Shown: positions 55,953 through 64,000 of the stretch, one piece after another
How positions within the stretch are numbered: position 1 is the first letter of the stretch
Layout: each line of letters opens with the position of its first letter
Assembly (NCBI RefSeq): GCF_900108565.1
Contig: NZ_LT629971.1
Span: 5,580,001 to 5,644,000, forward strand
Origin: Mycolicibacterium rutilum
GTDB taxonomy: Bacteria > Actinomycetota > Actinomycetes > Mycobacteriales > Mycobacteriaceae
Reading direction: 5' to 3'
Length of the DNA: 64,000 nucleotides
Made by a program: the position numbers and the translations under genes
Notes under the pieces: model-generated
Seen by the model: only the letters and a program-made list of their open reading frames with translations
Database searches by the model: none
What the model was told of the DNA's origin: nothing

Positions 55953-57461
55953 TCAGTACGCGCCGGAGCCGACGGCCACCGTGCGGATCGTCTTGGCCGC
56001 GATCAACAGGTCGTTGGTGATCGACCAGTTCTCGACGTACGAAAGGTCAAGGCGCACCGAGTCTTCCCACGACAGATCCGAGCGTCCGCTGACCTGCCAC
56101 AGCCCGGTGATCCCCGGCAGCACCAGCAGCCGGCGCCGGACCTGGTCGGTGTAGGTGTCGACCTCGCGGCGCAGCGGCGGCCGGGGGCCGACCACGCTCA
56201 TGTCGCGCCGGAGCACGTTGATGAACTGGGGCAGCTCGTCGATGCTGTACCGGCGCAGCAGCTTGCCGATCGGGGTGACGCGCGGATCCTCGCGGATCTT
56301 GAACAGCACGCCGCCCGCGCTCTCGTTGATGTGGATCAGGCTGTCGATCTGCTTGTCGGCGCCGTCGACCATGGTGCGGAACTTGATCATCTGGAACGGC
56401 TCGCCGTCGAGGCCGATGCGCTCGGAGCGGTAGAACACCGGTCCCTTGCTGGTCAGCTTGATGGCGATCGCCGCGAGCAGCATCACCGGCAGCGCACACA
56501 TCAGCACGGTGATCGACACGCAGACGTCGAAGGCGCGCTTCTGCAGCTTCTTGGTGCCGCTGTACTGCGGCTTCTCCACGTGGATCAGCGGCAGGCCGGC
56601 GACCGGCCGCAGCGTCAGCCGCGGCCCGGCCACGTCCACCACGCCCGGCGACACCACGAGGTCGACGCCGAGCTTGTCCAGATCCCAGGACAGCTCGCGG
56701 ACCCCTTCGGGGCCGAGGTGGTCGGTGGTCGTCAGCGCGACGGTGTCGGCGCTGGTCTCGAGGATCGCCTCGTGCACCTGGTGCTCGTCGCCGAGGACCG
56801 GGATCGAGCCCACGCCCGGAACGTCGAAGGTGCCGCCGCTGGGACGCCCGGTCAGGCACACCCCGACGACCGAATATCCGTACCACCAGCCCCGCGACAG
56901 CGACTGCACGAGGCTGCGCACCGCGCGGGCATCCCCGACGGCCAGGACGTTCTGCACGCACTTGCCCTTGAGCCGCTTGCGGGCCAGCACGCGGCGGCAC
57001 AAGCTACGGCTCAGCAGCAGGCCGAGCAGCCCGAGGGGCAGCGCGACGGCGAGATAGCCACGTGCATATTCCGGCCGCAGGATCATCAGCCCGACCGCGA
57101 TCACCCCGACGGTAGCCAATGTGGCCGAGAACACACGGCGGTATTCCTCGACGCCCGCGCCGATGATGCGGGGCGACCTGGTCCGGTAGGCAGCGAGGAG
57201 GCCGAGCCAGATCCCGGCGACGATGATCGACAGCATCGAGTAGTAGGAGAAGACCGCGTAGTAGGCCGTCGGCGCGTTCAAAACGCTTTCCGGACGGCCA
57301 AGTCGCACGACCTGGGCGACGATCATGGCCACGACGACCACGACGGCGTCGGTGGCGATGAGGGCTCGGCGGTACCGCTGTTGCCAGGCCATCGCGGTCG
57401 CGGCGCGCACCTCGGTCAAGCGAGCGTTCGCGGGTGCGAAGACCTCTTCTGCCACCGACAC
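55953..57461 (-). CDS. Polyprenyl glycosylphosphotransferase (WcaJ/CpsE type)
   Basis: 502 residues from GTG 57461 with a full consensus SD AGGAGGTA nine bases upstream. Four N-terminal helices (about 33-52, 68-90, 112-127, 136-153) precede a Rossmann-like domain (about 168-270) and the C-terminal bacterial sugar transferase. That domain has MIKFRTMVDGADK, RYSIDELPQFINVL, MSVVGPRPPLRRE and LPGITGLWQVSGRS. It transfers a sugar phosphate to undecaprenyl or decaprenyl phosphate, the first step of a lipid-linked polysaccharide. This is the key biosynthetic enzyme of the cluster. Confidence 0.95.
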   Translation of the reverse strand: MSVAEEVFAPANARLTEVRAATAMAWQQRYRRALIATDAVVVVVAMIVAQVVRLGRPESVLNAPTAYYAVFSYYSMLSIIVAGIWLGLLAAYRTRSPRIIGAGVEEYRRVFSATLATVGVIAVGLMILRPEYARGYLAVALPLGLLGLLLSRSLCRRVLARKRLKGKCVQNVLAVGDARAVRSLVQSLSRGWWYGYSVVGVCLTGRPSGGTFDVPGVGSIPVLGDEHQVHEAILETSADTVALTTTDHLGPEGVRELSWDLDKLGVDLVVSPGVVDVAGPRLTLRPVAGLPLIHVEKPQYSGTKKLQKRAFDVCVSITVLMCALPVMLLAAIAIKLTSKGPVFYRSERIGLDGEPFQMIKFRTMVDGADKQIDSLIHINESAGGVLFKIREDPRVTPIGKLLRRYSIDELPQFINVLRRDMSVVGPRPPLRREVDTYTDQVRRRLLVLPGITGLWQVSGRSDLSWEDSVRLDLSYVENWSITNDLLIAAKTIRTVAVGSGAY

Positions 57462-57470
57462 GGCTCGACC

Positions 57471-57478
57471 TACCTCCT
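57471..57478 (-). promoter_or_regulatory. Consensus Shine-Dalgarno of the glycosylphosphotransferase
   Basis: AGGAGGTA, nine bases ahead of the GTG start at 57461. Most starts in this window have weaker sites. Confidence 0.7.
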
Positions 57479-57574
57479 GTTTGCTGGCGGTTCCGCAGCT
57501 AATTGCGCTCGCTGCTGCTGGTTCACTATGTCAAAGTTTGCTTGACTACGCCACATATTCCGCAAAGTGGCTGG

Positions 57575-58150
57575 TCAAGAGCAATCGCCCTGTATTGCTG
57601 CCTTCGCGAAGCCAGCAAATTGATAGGCGTAGGTCAGCTCCCACTCGGGAACCGAGAAGTCATAGGACCTCGGCACCGCCGTCATGACGGTATCGTCAGC
57701 GTGCCCGGAATAGCACTGCCGAAACACGAAGCGTGCGCGGGGCAGGTGATAGCGCCACGTCACCACGATGATCGTCTCCCAGGACCGCTCGTCGGCCAGC
57801 TCGCGCATGGCGATCGCCTCGCCCCTGGTCGTCAACAGGTCCGGCCGCACGCAGATCACCTCGACGCCCCGCTCGCCGTCACACACCCGGCTCATCACGT
57901 CGTCGTCGGCCGGGTACGGGTTCGACAAGACTACGGTTCCGGCCCAGCCTGCGCGCGCCAACGCGATCCCGTGCTCCTCCCGGCCGTCGTGTTCACCTGC
58001 GAGAACCAGAATGGCGTCGGCCTTCTGCAATTCGTCGCCGGCGGCGTTGGTGAACAACACGAAACCCGCCACGGTCAGGTCGATCAGCACGATCACGACC
58101 ACCACCGCAACGGCCTCGAACGCGATGCGGGCGGTGTCAGTCGATCGCAT
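57575..58150 (-). CDS. YdcF/DUF218-type membrane protein
   Basis: 191 residues from ATG 58150 (MRSTDTARIAFEAVAVVVV), overlapping the preceding esterase by 14 bases; the frame upstream of this is rejected. One transmembrane helix (12-36), then KADAILVLAGEHDGREEHGIALARAG of the DUF218 fold and ETIIVVTWRYHLPRARFVFRQ. Proteins of this family are linked to envelope polysaccharide metabolism (SanA, ElyC, YdcF), roles still vague. Confidence 0.86.
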   Translation of the reverse strand: MRSTDTARIAFEAVAVVVVIVLIDLTVAGFVLFTNAAGDELQKADAILVLAGEHDGREEHGIALARAGWAGTVVLSNPYPADDDVMSRVCDGERGVEVICVRPDLLTTRGEAIAMRELADERSWETIIVVTWRYHLPRARFVFRQCYSGHADDTVMTAVPRSYDFSVPEWELTYAYQFAGFAKAAIQGDCS

Positions 58151-59021
58151 ACTCCGCGAGCCTGTCGGCGCACATCTGCTGGTAGGCGGTCCACATGCCC
58201 AGGCCCATCCGCCGCTGGCCGTCGGCGTTGTAGTGCCGGTCCGCGCCCCCGTTGATGCAATTCCGGGCGCCGGGAATGAACGCGGTGTGAGCAAGTCGAT
58301 TGGGCGTGTCGACATGCACGGCATTGACCGCTGAATAATCCTTGTGGCTCAGTTCCATCTCCTCGGGAACCATTTGCCCGAGCAATACAGGCAACCCAGT
58401 TCCGTAGCGAGACCGCAAGTCGTTGATCATGTAATCAAGCTTTGCTTGGTAGACCGATCCGGCCATCAGCGGTACGTCGGTCTCCCCCTGATGCCACAGC
58501 ACCACCGGGACCTCGCTGCCCGGGTACCGGGACAACACCGTGTCGATAGCGGACACGGCGCGCTGGTAGAGGTTCACCCGGGTGCGGGTGTCGGCCGGAT
58601 CCCAGGTGTAGCCGTTCTTGGGGGTGAACGACGTGTCACCGCGGGCGCCCGGGATCAGCAGCACCGTGCGACCCGTCGCGTCGGCCAGGTGCCGGGCGAA
58701 GGTCGTGCCGAAACCGAGACCCTTGGCCGGGATCTCGTGCAGCAGCGGGTCGACGGCGAGCACGGCGCTGCCCTTGGACGGTCCGCACATCGCCCACTGG
58801 TGCACCCGCGGGTGCGGTTTGTCGAGGCCCTCGAGGTCGAGACCCACTCCCATGCCGAACGCGTTCGACTGGCCCAGCACCGGCACCACGAGGTAGGGCG
58901 TGTTCGGCGGGTCGACCGGTGTGCCGCGCGGGGCGATCAACCGTTTGACGACGCACTTGGCTTCCACCAGCAGCTGCCGCCACAGCGCGCTGTCGCCGTC
59001 AGGGTTGCGTTGGGCACTCAT
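58137..59021 (-). CDS. SASA/CE6-type acetylesterase
   Basis: 294 residues. VVPVLGQSNAFGMG carries the nucleophile Ser52; VVLWHQGETDVPLMAG and GGADRHYNADGQRRMGLGMW carry the remaining conserved residues of the sialate O-acetylesterase/DUF303 (SGNH) fold. No signal peptide is obvious, but an alpha-helical N-terminus with basic residues is present. It may remove acetyl groups from sugars. It overlaps lipase 3 (23 bases) and the YdcF gene (14 bases). Confidence 0.88.
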   Translation of the reverse strand: MSAQRNPDGDSALWRQLLVEAKCVVKRLIAPRGTPVDPPNTPYLVVPVLGQSNAFGMGVGLDLEGLDKPHPRVHQWAMCGPSKGSAVLAVDPLLHEIPAKGLGFGTTFARHLADATGRTVLLIPGARGDTSFTPKNGYTWDPADTRTRVNLYQRAVSAIDTVLSRYPGSEVPVVLWHQGETDVPLMAGSVYQAKLDYMINDLRSRYGTGLPVLLGQMVPEEMELSHKDYSAVNAVHVDTPNRLAHTAFIPGARNCINGGADRHYNADGQRRMGLGMWTAYQQMCADRLAEYAID

Positions 59022-60222
59022 CGGTCACCGGCTTGTTCGCGAACCGGTCGGCGATCCAGCCGAAGTGGTCCGTCAGGTCGACACCTCCGTGCCCCTTCGT
59101 CGGGTCGAGCCGCCATGACACCTTCCCGCCCAGCGCGCACGCGCGGGCTAACGCGTCGGTGGTCCATTGTTCGTCGATGAACTCGTCTCGTCCTGAGTAG
59201 ACCACTGCAAGGGGTGCCGACAACGGCCGATGCGGTAGCGCCCACTTCGCGAGCAGGGAGCGCAGCCGGTCGGCGGCGGCGGTCGAGGCCGGCACCAGGT
59301 CCTCGGCGCGCAGTTCGTCGGCGGCGGCGTCGCGGTCGGCGACCATCGGACCCGAGCACGCGTTGAGGATGTCCCAGTACTTCGCGGCCGCGCCGCGCCG
59401 GAAGTCGTCGCGGTTCAGGTCCGGATGCAGCCGCGCCATCGACTCCACGATCGCGACGAACACCAGCTGCTGGTCGGCGGTCATCGTGCCGTCGCGCGCC
59501 TTGTCGACGAGCCCGGCCACGTCGGCCGACGGCACGTACGCGACGGCGCCGACCAGGTCGAGGTCCGGTGCGTAGCCGGCGGCCTGCTCGTCGGCGGCCC
59601 ACACCGCCCCGCCGCCCTGTGACCCGCCGATCGCGGCCCACCGGTTGGACACGTCGGGGAACGTGTGGCGCAGCGCGCGCACCGAGTCGATGATGTTCAA
59701 CCCCGCGGTGCGCGGATCGGGATAGGGATGCACGCCCTCGTGGCCGAGGCCCTGAAAGTCGGCGAACGCGACCGCGTATCCGCCGGAGACCAGCGCCGCG
59801 ATCGGTTCGCCCATCCCGAGCAGCGTGCCCGACAGCGACGGCGCGCAGGGTTCGTTGATGCCCGTGGTGCCGTGGCCGAACGCGATCACGGGCCACCCGC
59901 CGGGCGGGGGTGCGCCCTTCGGGGTGAACACGCTGCCCGACACCTCGGTCTCGGCGCCGGTGTCGCCCGACGTCGACCGGTACACCACCCGCGCCGAGTT
60001 CACCCGCTGGCCGTAGTGGGTGTGCGAGAACTCGGGCATCGTCATCGCGCTGATCAGCGAGCCGGGCCCGGTGCCCGACAGGTCGGCGGTCGCGATCGGC
60101 TCGGGCTGGCCGGGCGCGGGTTCGCGCCACGACGCGACCAGATTCCAGGCCACCGGGACCAGGCCGATGACGAGGACGACGGCGGCCGCGATGCAGACGC
60201 CGATGACGATCTTGCGGAGCAT
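58999..60222 (-). CDS. Secretory lipase-family alpha/beta hydrolase 3
   Basis: 407 residues from ATG 60222, whose A is the last base of the acyltransferase stop (TGATG); an ATG at 60231 would add three residues. Transmembrane anchor at 5-27. WPVIAFGHGTTGINEPCAPSL, nucleophile elbow AAIGGSQGGGAVWAADE (Ser201), acid VVYSGRDEFIDEQW and His in KGHGGVDLTDHFGWIADRFANKP. Closest in sequence to lipase 2 of the set. The overlap with the O-acyltransferase suggests a linked function. Confidence 0.88.
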   Translation of the reverse strand: MLRKIVIGVCIAAAVVLVIGLVPVAWNLVASWREPAPGQPEPIATADLSGTGPGSLISAMTMPEFSHTHYGQRVNSARVVYRSTSGDTGAETEVSGSVFTPKGAPPPGGWPVIAFGHGTTGINEPCAPSLSGTLLGMGEPIAALVSGGYAVAFADFQGLGHEGVHPYPDPRTAGLNIIDSVRALRHTFPDVSNRWAAIGGSQGGGAVWAADEQAAGYAPDLDLVGAVAYVPSADVAGLVDKARDGTMTADQQLVFVAIVESMARLHPDLNRDDFRRGAAAKYWDILNACSGPMVADRDAAADELRAEDLVPASTAAADRLRSLLAKWALPHRPLSAPLAVVYSGRDEFIDEQWTTDALARACALGGKVSWRLDPTKGHGGVDLTDHFGWIADRFANKPVTDECPTQP

Positions 60223-61484
60223 CACGCCCATCGGGCTCGGTAGCGCTTGGCCCAGTTCATCGCGGGCTGCTCGACGAGGTAGTACGTCACCGTGGACACC
60301 GCAAGGGTCACGGCGAGGACCAGCGCGGCGTTGCGCAGCATGCCCGGCACCGTGTCGCCGGCCATCAGCCCCCACCGGCCGAGCACGATCATCAGTGGGA
60401 AGTGCAGCAGGTAGGCCGACAGCGACACCTTGCCCACGAACCGCATCGGGGCGGTGTCGAGGACCTTCGCGATGCCCGACGCCTCACCCCTGGCGAGCGG
60501 GGCGACGATGATCAGGATCGCCAGCGCGCAGGCCACCGCGATGCCCGACGTCGCGTACGGGTTCGCGGTCGCGATCAGGAACAGGAACACAGCGGTCGTC
60601 GGCAGCATGGCCAGCACGCTGAGCAGCCGGACCTTGCGGCTGATCCGCTCGCCGAACGCCTTCTCCTCCATCGCGACCACCACGACCGCCGCGATCATGC
60701 CGAACGCGAAGGTGTCGGCGTTGGTCAGGAAGCACTTGGTGAACACCGCGACCCAGTTGTCGCCCCATTGGATGACGGTCGGGTCGGTGAGGCCGGAGGC
60801 CTCGATCGCCAACGGCACGAATGCGCGCCCGATGAACCCGATGACGATCAGGATCAGCGGTGCCAGCAGCGCCAGCCGCAGCGGCCGGATGGCGGTGCGC
60901 TTGCGCAGCGCGAAGAGCAGCACACCGAGCAGGGGCAGCGACGCGTAGAACGCGTACTCCAGCGTCAGCGACCACGACGGGTTCAGGCCGGTCTGGAAGT
61001 ACTGCGGGATGTAGGACTGCATCAGCGTGAGGTTGGCCAGCAGTTGCCACGGGTCGGTGATCATCCCGGTGCCGTCCTCGGTGCCGAGCGGCTGCATCGA
61101 GGCGTTGCCGATGTAGGCCGCCTGCAGGACGAAGTTGACCAACAGGAAGATCGCCAGATAGCCCGGCAGGATTCGGGCGATGCGGTGCAGCGCGAAGTTC
61201 TTCGTGCTCGGCAGCCGCGCGGCCGGGCGTTCCTTGCACAGGTTGCGGGTGTAGGGCAGGAACAGCAGGAACCCGCTGAGCGCGTAGAAGAAGATCAGCG
61301 ACAGCCCGAGCAGGTTGGTCTTCCAGGCCGCTGCGGTGTCCGGCGAGTAGTGCACGGTGACGTGCATGATCGCGACGCCCAGGCAGGACAGCCCGCGCGC
61401 CCCGTCGAGACCGATGATCCGCGCCCGGGTGCCCGCGACGCCGAGGTCGGCGGGGGTGGTCGCGGTCCGCGGTTCGGTGGTCAT
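60222..61484 (-). CDS. Membrane acyltransferase (OafA/YrhL, acyltransferase 3)
   Basis: 420 residues with about ten transmembrane helices. The amino end RIIGLDGARGLSCLGVAIMHVTVHYSP contains the conserved RGLxxLxVxxxH motif of the acyltransferase-3 family. It moves acetyl or larger acyl groups across the membrane onto extracytoplasmic glycans. Basic residues at the end (KRYRARWA) lie in the cytosol. The preceding lipase 4 starts its own unit 16 bases upstream. Confidence 0.93.
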   Translation of the reverse strand: MTTEPRTATTPADLGVAGTRARIIGLDGARGLSCLGVAIMHVTVHYSPDTAAAWKTNLLGLSLIFFYALSGFLLFLPYTRNLCKERPAARLPSTKNFALHRIARILPGYLAIFLLVNFVLQAAYIGNASMQPLGTEDGTGMITDPWQLLANLTLMQSYIPQYFQTGLNPSWSLTLEYAFYASLPLLGVLLFALRKRTAIRPLRLALLAPLILIVIGFIGRAFVPLAIEASGLTDPTVIQWGDNWVAVFTKCFLTNADTFAFGMIAAVVVVAMEEKAFGERISRKVRLLSVLAMLPTTAVFLFLIATANPYATSGIAVACALAILIIVAPLARGEASGIAKVLDTAPMRFVGKVSLSAYLLHFPLMIVLGRWGLMAGDTVPGMLRNAALVLAVTLAVSTVTYYLVEQPAMNWAKRYRARWA

Positions 61485-61500
61485 CTGTCGTCTCCGGTGG

Positions 61501-62871
61501 TCACTGTCCGTCTCCGGTGGTGTCGCCGCTCACGGTCGGCTCCTGTTCGGTGGGTTCGGCTCCGCTGTCGTCGTAGGTCTCGTTTCCGGTCGCCGCTGGT
61601 TCGGTGGCGTCGATCCCGGCCTCGGCCTCAGCCTGGTCGGGCGGCGGCGCGGTGAACTCGGCGCACGTGTCGGTGGCGGGCAGCCCGGCGAACCGGGCGG
61701 CCAGCCACGCGAACGTCAACGACACGTCGAGGTCGTGGTGCCCCCTGTCGGGTTGGAACTGGATGTCGATGACGTCGCCCATCGCGCATGCCGCGGTGAG
61801 TGCACGTCGGGTCCATGATTCCGGCAGCAACTCGTCTTTGCCACCGAACGCGACCATCATCGGCGCGGTCGCCGGCTGGCGCGGCAGGCTGCGCTCGCGC
61901 AGATACGCCTCCAACACCGCCTGCGCCTCGGGGGTCGCGGGCCGCAGATCGTCGGCGGTGATGGCGTCGATCGCGGCGACGCGGTCCGCGACGTCGGCGT
62001 CGTTGCACGAGGACAGCACGTCCCACTTGTCGGTGACTACGCCGCGGCGGTAGTCGTCGAGGTTGAAGTGCGCACGCTCGCGCTGCAGCGAATACAGCAG
62101 CAGCTGCAGCGCACCCTGCTGTTGTTTGGTCAGCGTTCCGGCGCCCGCGTCGACCGCGAGCCCGGTCAGGTCGGTCGGCGGCGACAGGCTGACGGTGCCG
62201 AGCAGCGCGAGCCCGGCGCCGTACTGCCCGGCGAGTTCGTTGGCCGCCCAGGCCGCCTGGCCGCCCTGCGACAACCCGACGGCCGCCCAGCGATCGGAGA
62301 CGTCGGGGACGAGTCGACGCGCGGCGCGCACCGCGTCGATCACGTTGTGGCCCGCGGTCACCGGTTCGAGGTACGGGTGTCCGCCGTCGCTGACGCCGAG
62401 CCCCTGATAGTCCGGCACGGCGACGACGTAACCGCCGGCCACCAACGCCTCGACCGTCGCCGACGCGCCGAGCAGGGTCGACGACCGCGACGGCGCGCAG
62501 TCGGCGTCGACGCCGGTGGTCGGGTGGCCGTAGATGATGACGGGCCAGCCGCCTGGCGGGGGCTGGCGCGACGGCACGAACACCGTGCCGCTGACGTGGG
62601 TCGGTTCACCGTTGAGGCCGGTCGAGGTGTACTCCATCCGGGCGGCCAGCGACGTCACCGATTTCAGCCGGCGGTCGATGTTGGGCAGCGTGCGGGCGGC
62701 GATCAGCGCGCCGGGCTGTTCGCCGGCGCCGCTGGTGTCGGGGCGCAGATCCATCCCGGCGGCCGCGTCGTCGGGCGGTGCGGGCGGGGTTTCGGGTCGC
62801 TGGCAGCCGGCCACCACCAGGCAGACCGCGAGCAGTCCGCACAGCGAGGCCACCAGCGGGCGCCGGATCAT
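61501..62871 (-). CDS. Secretory lipase-family alpha/beta hydrolase 4, lipoprotein
   Basis: 456 residues from ATG 62871, with an ATGA overlap with the Wzz-like gene. A signal peptide with lipobox VAGC (Cys23) makes this the only lipidated member. WPVIIYGHPTTGVDADCAPS, nucleophile elbow AAVGLSQGGQAAWAANE (Ser201), acid VAFGGKDELLPESW and His in DRGHHDLDVSLTFAWLAARFAGLP. A long acidic tail (from about 405; Glu/Thr/Gly-rich) is unique in the set and looks disordered. Confidence 0.88.
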   Translation of the reverse strand: MIRRPLVASLCGLLAVCLVVAGCQRPETPPAPPDDAAAGMDLRPDTSGAGEQPGALIAARTLPNIDRRLKSVTSLAARMEYTSTGLNGEPTHVSGTVFVPSRQPPPGGWPVIIYGHPTTGVDADCAPSRSSTLLGASATVEALVAGGYVVAVPDYQGLGVSDGGHPYLEPVTAGHNVIDAVRAARRLVPDVSDRWAAVGLSQGGQAAWAANELAGQYGAGLALLGTVSLSPPTDLTGLAVDAGAGTLTKQQQGALQLLLYSLQRERAHFNLDDYRRGVVTDKWDVLSSCNDADVADRVAAIDAITADDLRPATPEAQAVLEAYLRERSLPRQPATAPMMVAFGGKDELLPESWTRRALTAACAMGDVIDIQFQPDRGHHDLDVSLTFAWLAARFAGLPATDTCAEFTAPPPDQAEAEAGIDATEPAATGNETYDDSGAEPTEQEPTVSGDTTGDGQ

Positions 62872-63536
62872 TCGTGGCTCACCGCGCCGAAGTCGTCGAT
62901 GACGCGCCCGACCTGGCGGCGGTCCAGCAGCGTGTCGCGCACCAGTCCGACGGCGAGCACGAGCAGCGCGCTCACCGCCAGCCCGACCGCGGCGGCCTCG
63001 GCGACCATGGTGCTCATCGACCCCGGCCGCGCCACGGTGGCGCCGTCGTCCACCGTGACCAGTTCGGTGTCGGCGGTCTCCACGGTGGCCAGCTGCTTGG
63101 ACAGCGCGACCATGTTGTCGGCGACGGCCTCGGCGGTTTCCTTGGCGCGCTGCGGATCGGTGCCCATCACCGAGACGTCCAGCAGCACCTGCGTGTCCGG
63201 CAGCACGGAGATCCTGGCGGCCAGCTCGTCCGGGGTTTCGGCCAGCCCGAGCTGTTCGATCGTGCGGGTGGTGACCTGACCGCTGCGCGCGAGCTCCAGA
63301 TAGGTGGGTGCGCGCATCGCCGCGTTGAGCTGCCCGTAGTAGGCGTCGATCGTCGTCGCGTTGCCCGGCGTGATCACGAACAGTTTGGTGGTCGCCTGGT
63401 ACAGCGGCGGGCCTGCGTACCAGTGCAGCCACCCCGCCAACCCGGAAAGGATTGTGGCGCAGAGGATTATCAGCCAGCCTCCGGCCAGGATGCGCAGGTA
63501 GTCCCGTACCCGGGGGACGAACGCCGGCGACTTCAC
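62868..63536 (-). CDS. Wzz-like polysaccharide chain-length protein
   Basis: 222 residues from GTG 63536, overlapping the next upstream gene's stop as GTGA. Two transmembrane helices (about 14-36 and 179-202) flank a periplasmic domain with YQATTKLFVITPG and VLPDTQVLLDVSVMGTDPQRAKETAEAVADNM in two runs. This is the topology of the Wzz/KpsE chain-length regulators. It has no C-terminal tyrosine-kinase domain. It suggests a Wzy-type polymer made by this cluster. Confidence 0.88.
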   Translation of the reverse strand: MKSPAFVPRVRDYLRILAGGWLIILCATILSGLAGWLHWYAGPPLYQATTKLFVITPGNATTIDAYYGQLNAAMRAPTYLELARSGQVTTRTIEQLGLAETPDELAARISVLPDTQVLLDVSVMGTDPQRAKETAEAVADNMVALSKQLATVETADTELVTVDDGATVARPGSMSTMVAEAAAVGLAVSALLVLAVGLVRDTLLDRRQVGRVIDDFGAVSHE

Positions 63537-64000
63537 GTGACCCCCTGGCAGGAGTCGGCGAGCTGCTGGCCGTCGAACCGTCCCATCAGCCAGCTCAGTG
63601 CACTGTTGATCACCTGGTCGTTGACCGGCTTGGTGTCGCCGATACGCCGCATCACCTCGACCGCGTCGCCCTGCTTGCACGCCGCGACGACCGCGTTGTC
63701 GATCCCGGTTCCGGGCACCACGGTGTCACCGGTCCCCCAGATCACCAGCACCGGTGCGGATCCCGGTGTCGGCAGCGGCGACGGAAGAGCGGCCTCGCTG
63801 AGCCGCCTGCGCAGATCGTCGGTCGCGGCGAGATCGCGGGGACGCAGGTCGTCGGGCGCGATCCGGTCGAGTGCGCGGACCGCCTCGGTCGGGTTCCCCG
63901 GAGCGCAGTCGAGGATCTCGTTCCAGCGCTGGCGCGCCAACCCGCCCCGGTAAGCGTCCAACTGGAAACCGGGAGAGGCGGCCAGGCTCTGCAGCACCAT
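63533..64000 (-). CDS. Secretory lipase-family alpha/beta hydrolase 5, 5' end outside the window
   Basis: The gene runs off the right edge; only the C-terminal 155 codons are seen, and the Met at the border is internal. VLVIWGTGDTVVPGTGIDNAV contains the acid residue, and the closing SALSWLMGRFDGQQLADSCQ matches the WLADRFADKP region of the other four. The final His aligned to GHHD appears replaced by Asp-Thr-Lys (IGDTKPVNDQV), so this member may lack the usual triad histidine or use another. It is coupled to the Wzz-like gene by GTGA. Confidence 0.78.
   Translation of the reverse strand: MVLQSLAASPGFQLDAYRGGLARQRWNEILDCAPGNPTEAVRALDRIAPDDLRPRDLAATDDLRRRLSEAALPSPLPTPGSAPVLVIWGTGDTVVPGTGIDNAVVAACKQGDAVEVMRRIGDTKPVNDQVINSALSWLMGRFDGQQLADSCQGVT

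Overview
This window is a GC-rich (about two-thirds G+C) chromosomal segment of a mycobacterium, most likely a fast-growing environmental Mycolicibacterium. The basis is gene content and order. SecA1, the LpqB-MtrB-MtrA envelope-sensing system, Tmk, SahH, AlkB-rubredoxins, ManA/ManB, WhiB2, FbiA/FbiB, the WbbL/RmlD wall-linker genes, an LCP protein, FadE25, PurE/PurK and BirA follow, with insertions, the order I recall for M. tuberculosis Rv3229c to Rv3279c. Rv numbers are from memory of that order, not from a search. Almost every base is coding. I see no tRNA, rRNA, CRISPR array, insertion sequence or prophage.

Layout. (1) 1-9145: a Bcr/CflA-type drug exporter (cut by the window edge) divergent from its MarR regulator across a perfect inverted repeat; the DesA3 desaturase with its ferredoxin-reductase partner, both preceded by a shared palindromic motif; a BCCT osmolyte transporter; a WS/DGAT-like protein with a degraded active site; two small proteins. 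(2) 9149-15414: SecA1, ribosome hibernation factor, ComFC-like phosphoribosyltransferase, and a three-gene exported protein / DUF6529 membrane protein / Rieske lipoprotein operon. (3) 15503-24496: lpqB-mtrB-mtrA, a DUF2254 protein, tmk, a DUF899 protein and a haem-binding-type secreted protein, then sahH. (4) 24614-30964: the alkane hydroxylase operon alkB-rubA-rubB-tetR with translational coupling, an amino-acid permease, an FAD monooxygenase and a DUF808 membrane protein. (5) 30961-43806: GDP-mannose and dTDP-rhamnose supply and wall-linker genes, whiB2, and the F420 genes fbiA-fbiB coupled to a NUDIX hydrolase. (6) 43809-47572: a TIGR03089 protein, then a compact cassette made of a condensation/WS-DGAT-like acyltransferase facing away from a stand-alone adenylation enzyme and an acyl carrier protein. 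(7) 47561-51779: fadE25, purE-purK, GtrA and PH-domain proteins.

(8) 51910-64000 is the most unusual part. An uninterrupted minus-strand series of at least 11 genes, many overlapping by a few bases, contains a Wzz-like chain-length protein, an OafA-type membrane acyltransferase, a CE6/SASA-type acetylesterase, a YdcF-like protein and a polyprenyl glycosylphosphotransferase. Interleaved with them are five paralogous exported alpha/beta hydrolases of the secretory-lipase family, and the housekeeping birA gene is embedded in the run. I read this as a candidate locus for a surface polysaccharide that is acylated and trimmed by its own esterases; that reading is inference.

Regulatory signals visible directly include the MarR-type operator at 1225-1252, a paired motif ahead of desA3 and its reductase, a 15-base motif shared by the desA3 and fadE25 upstream regions, a palindrome ahead of alkB, and several hairpin terminators between genes.
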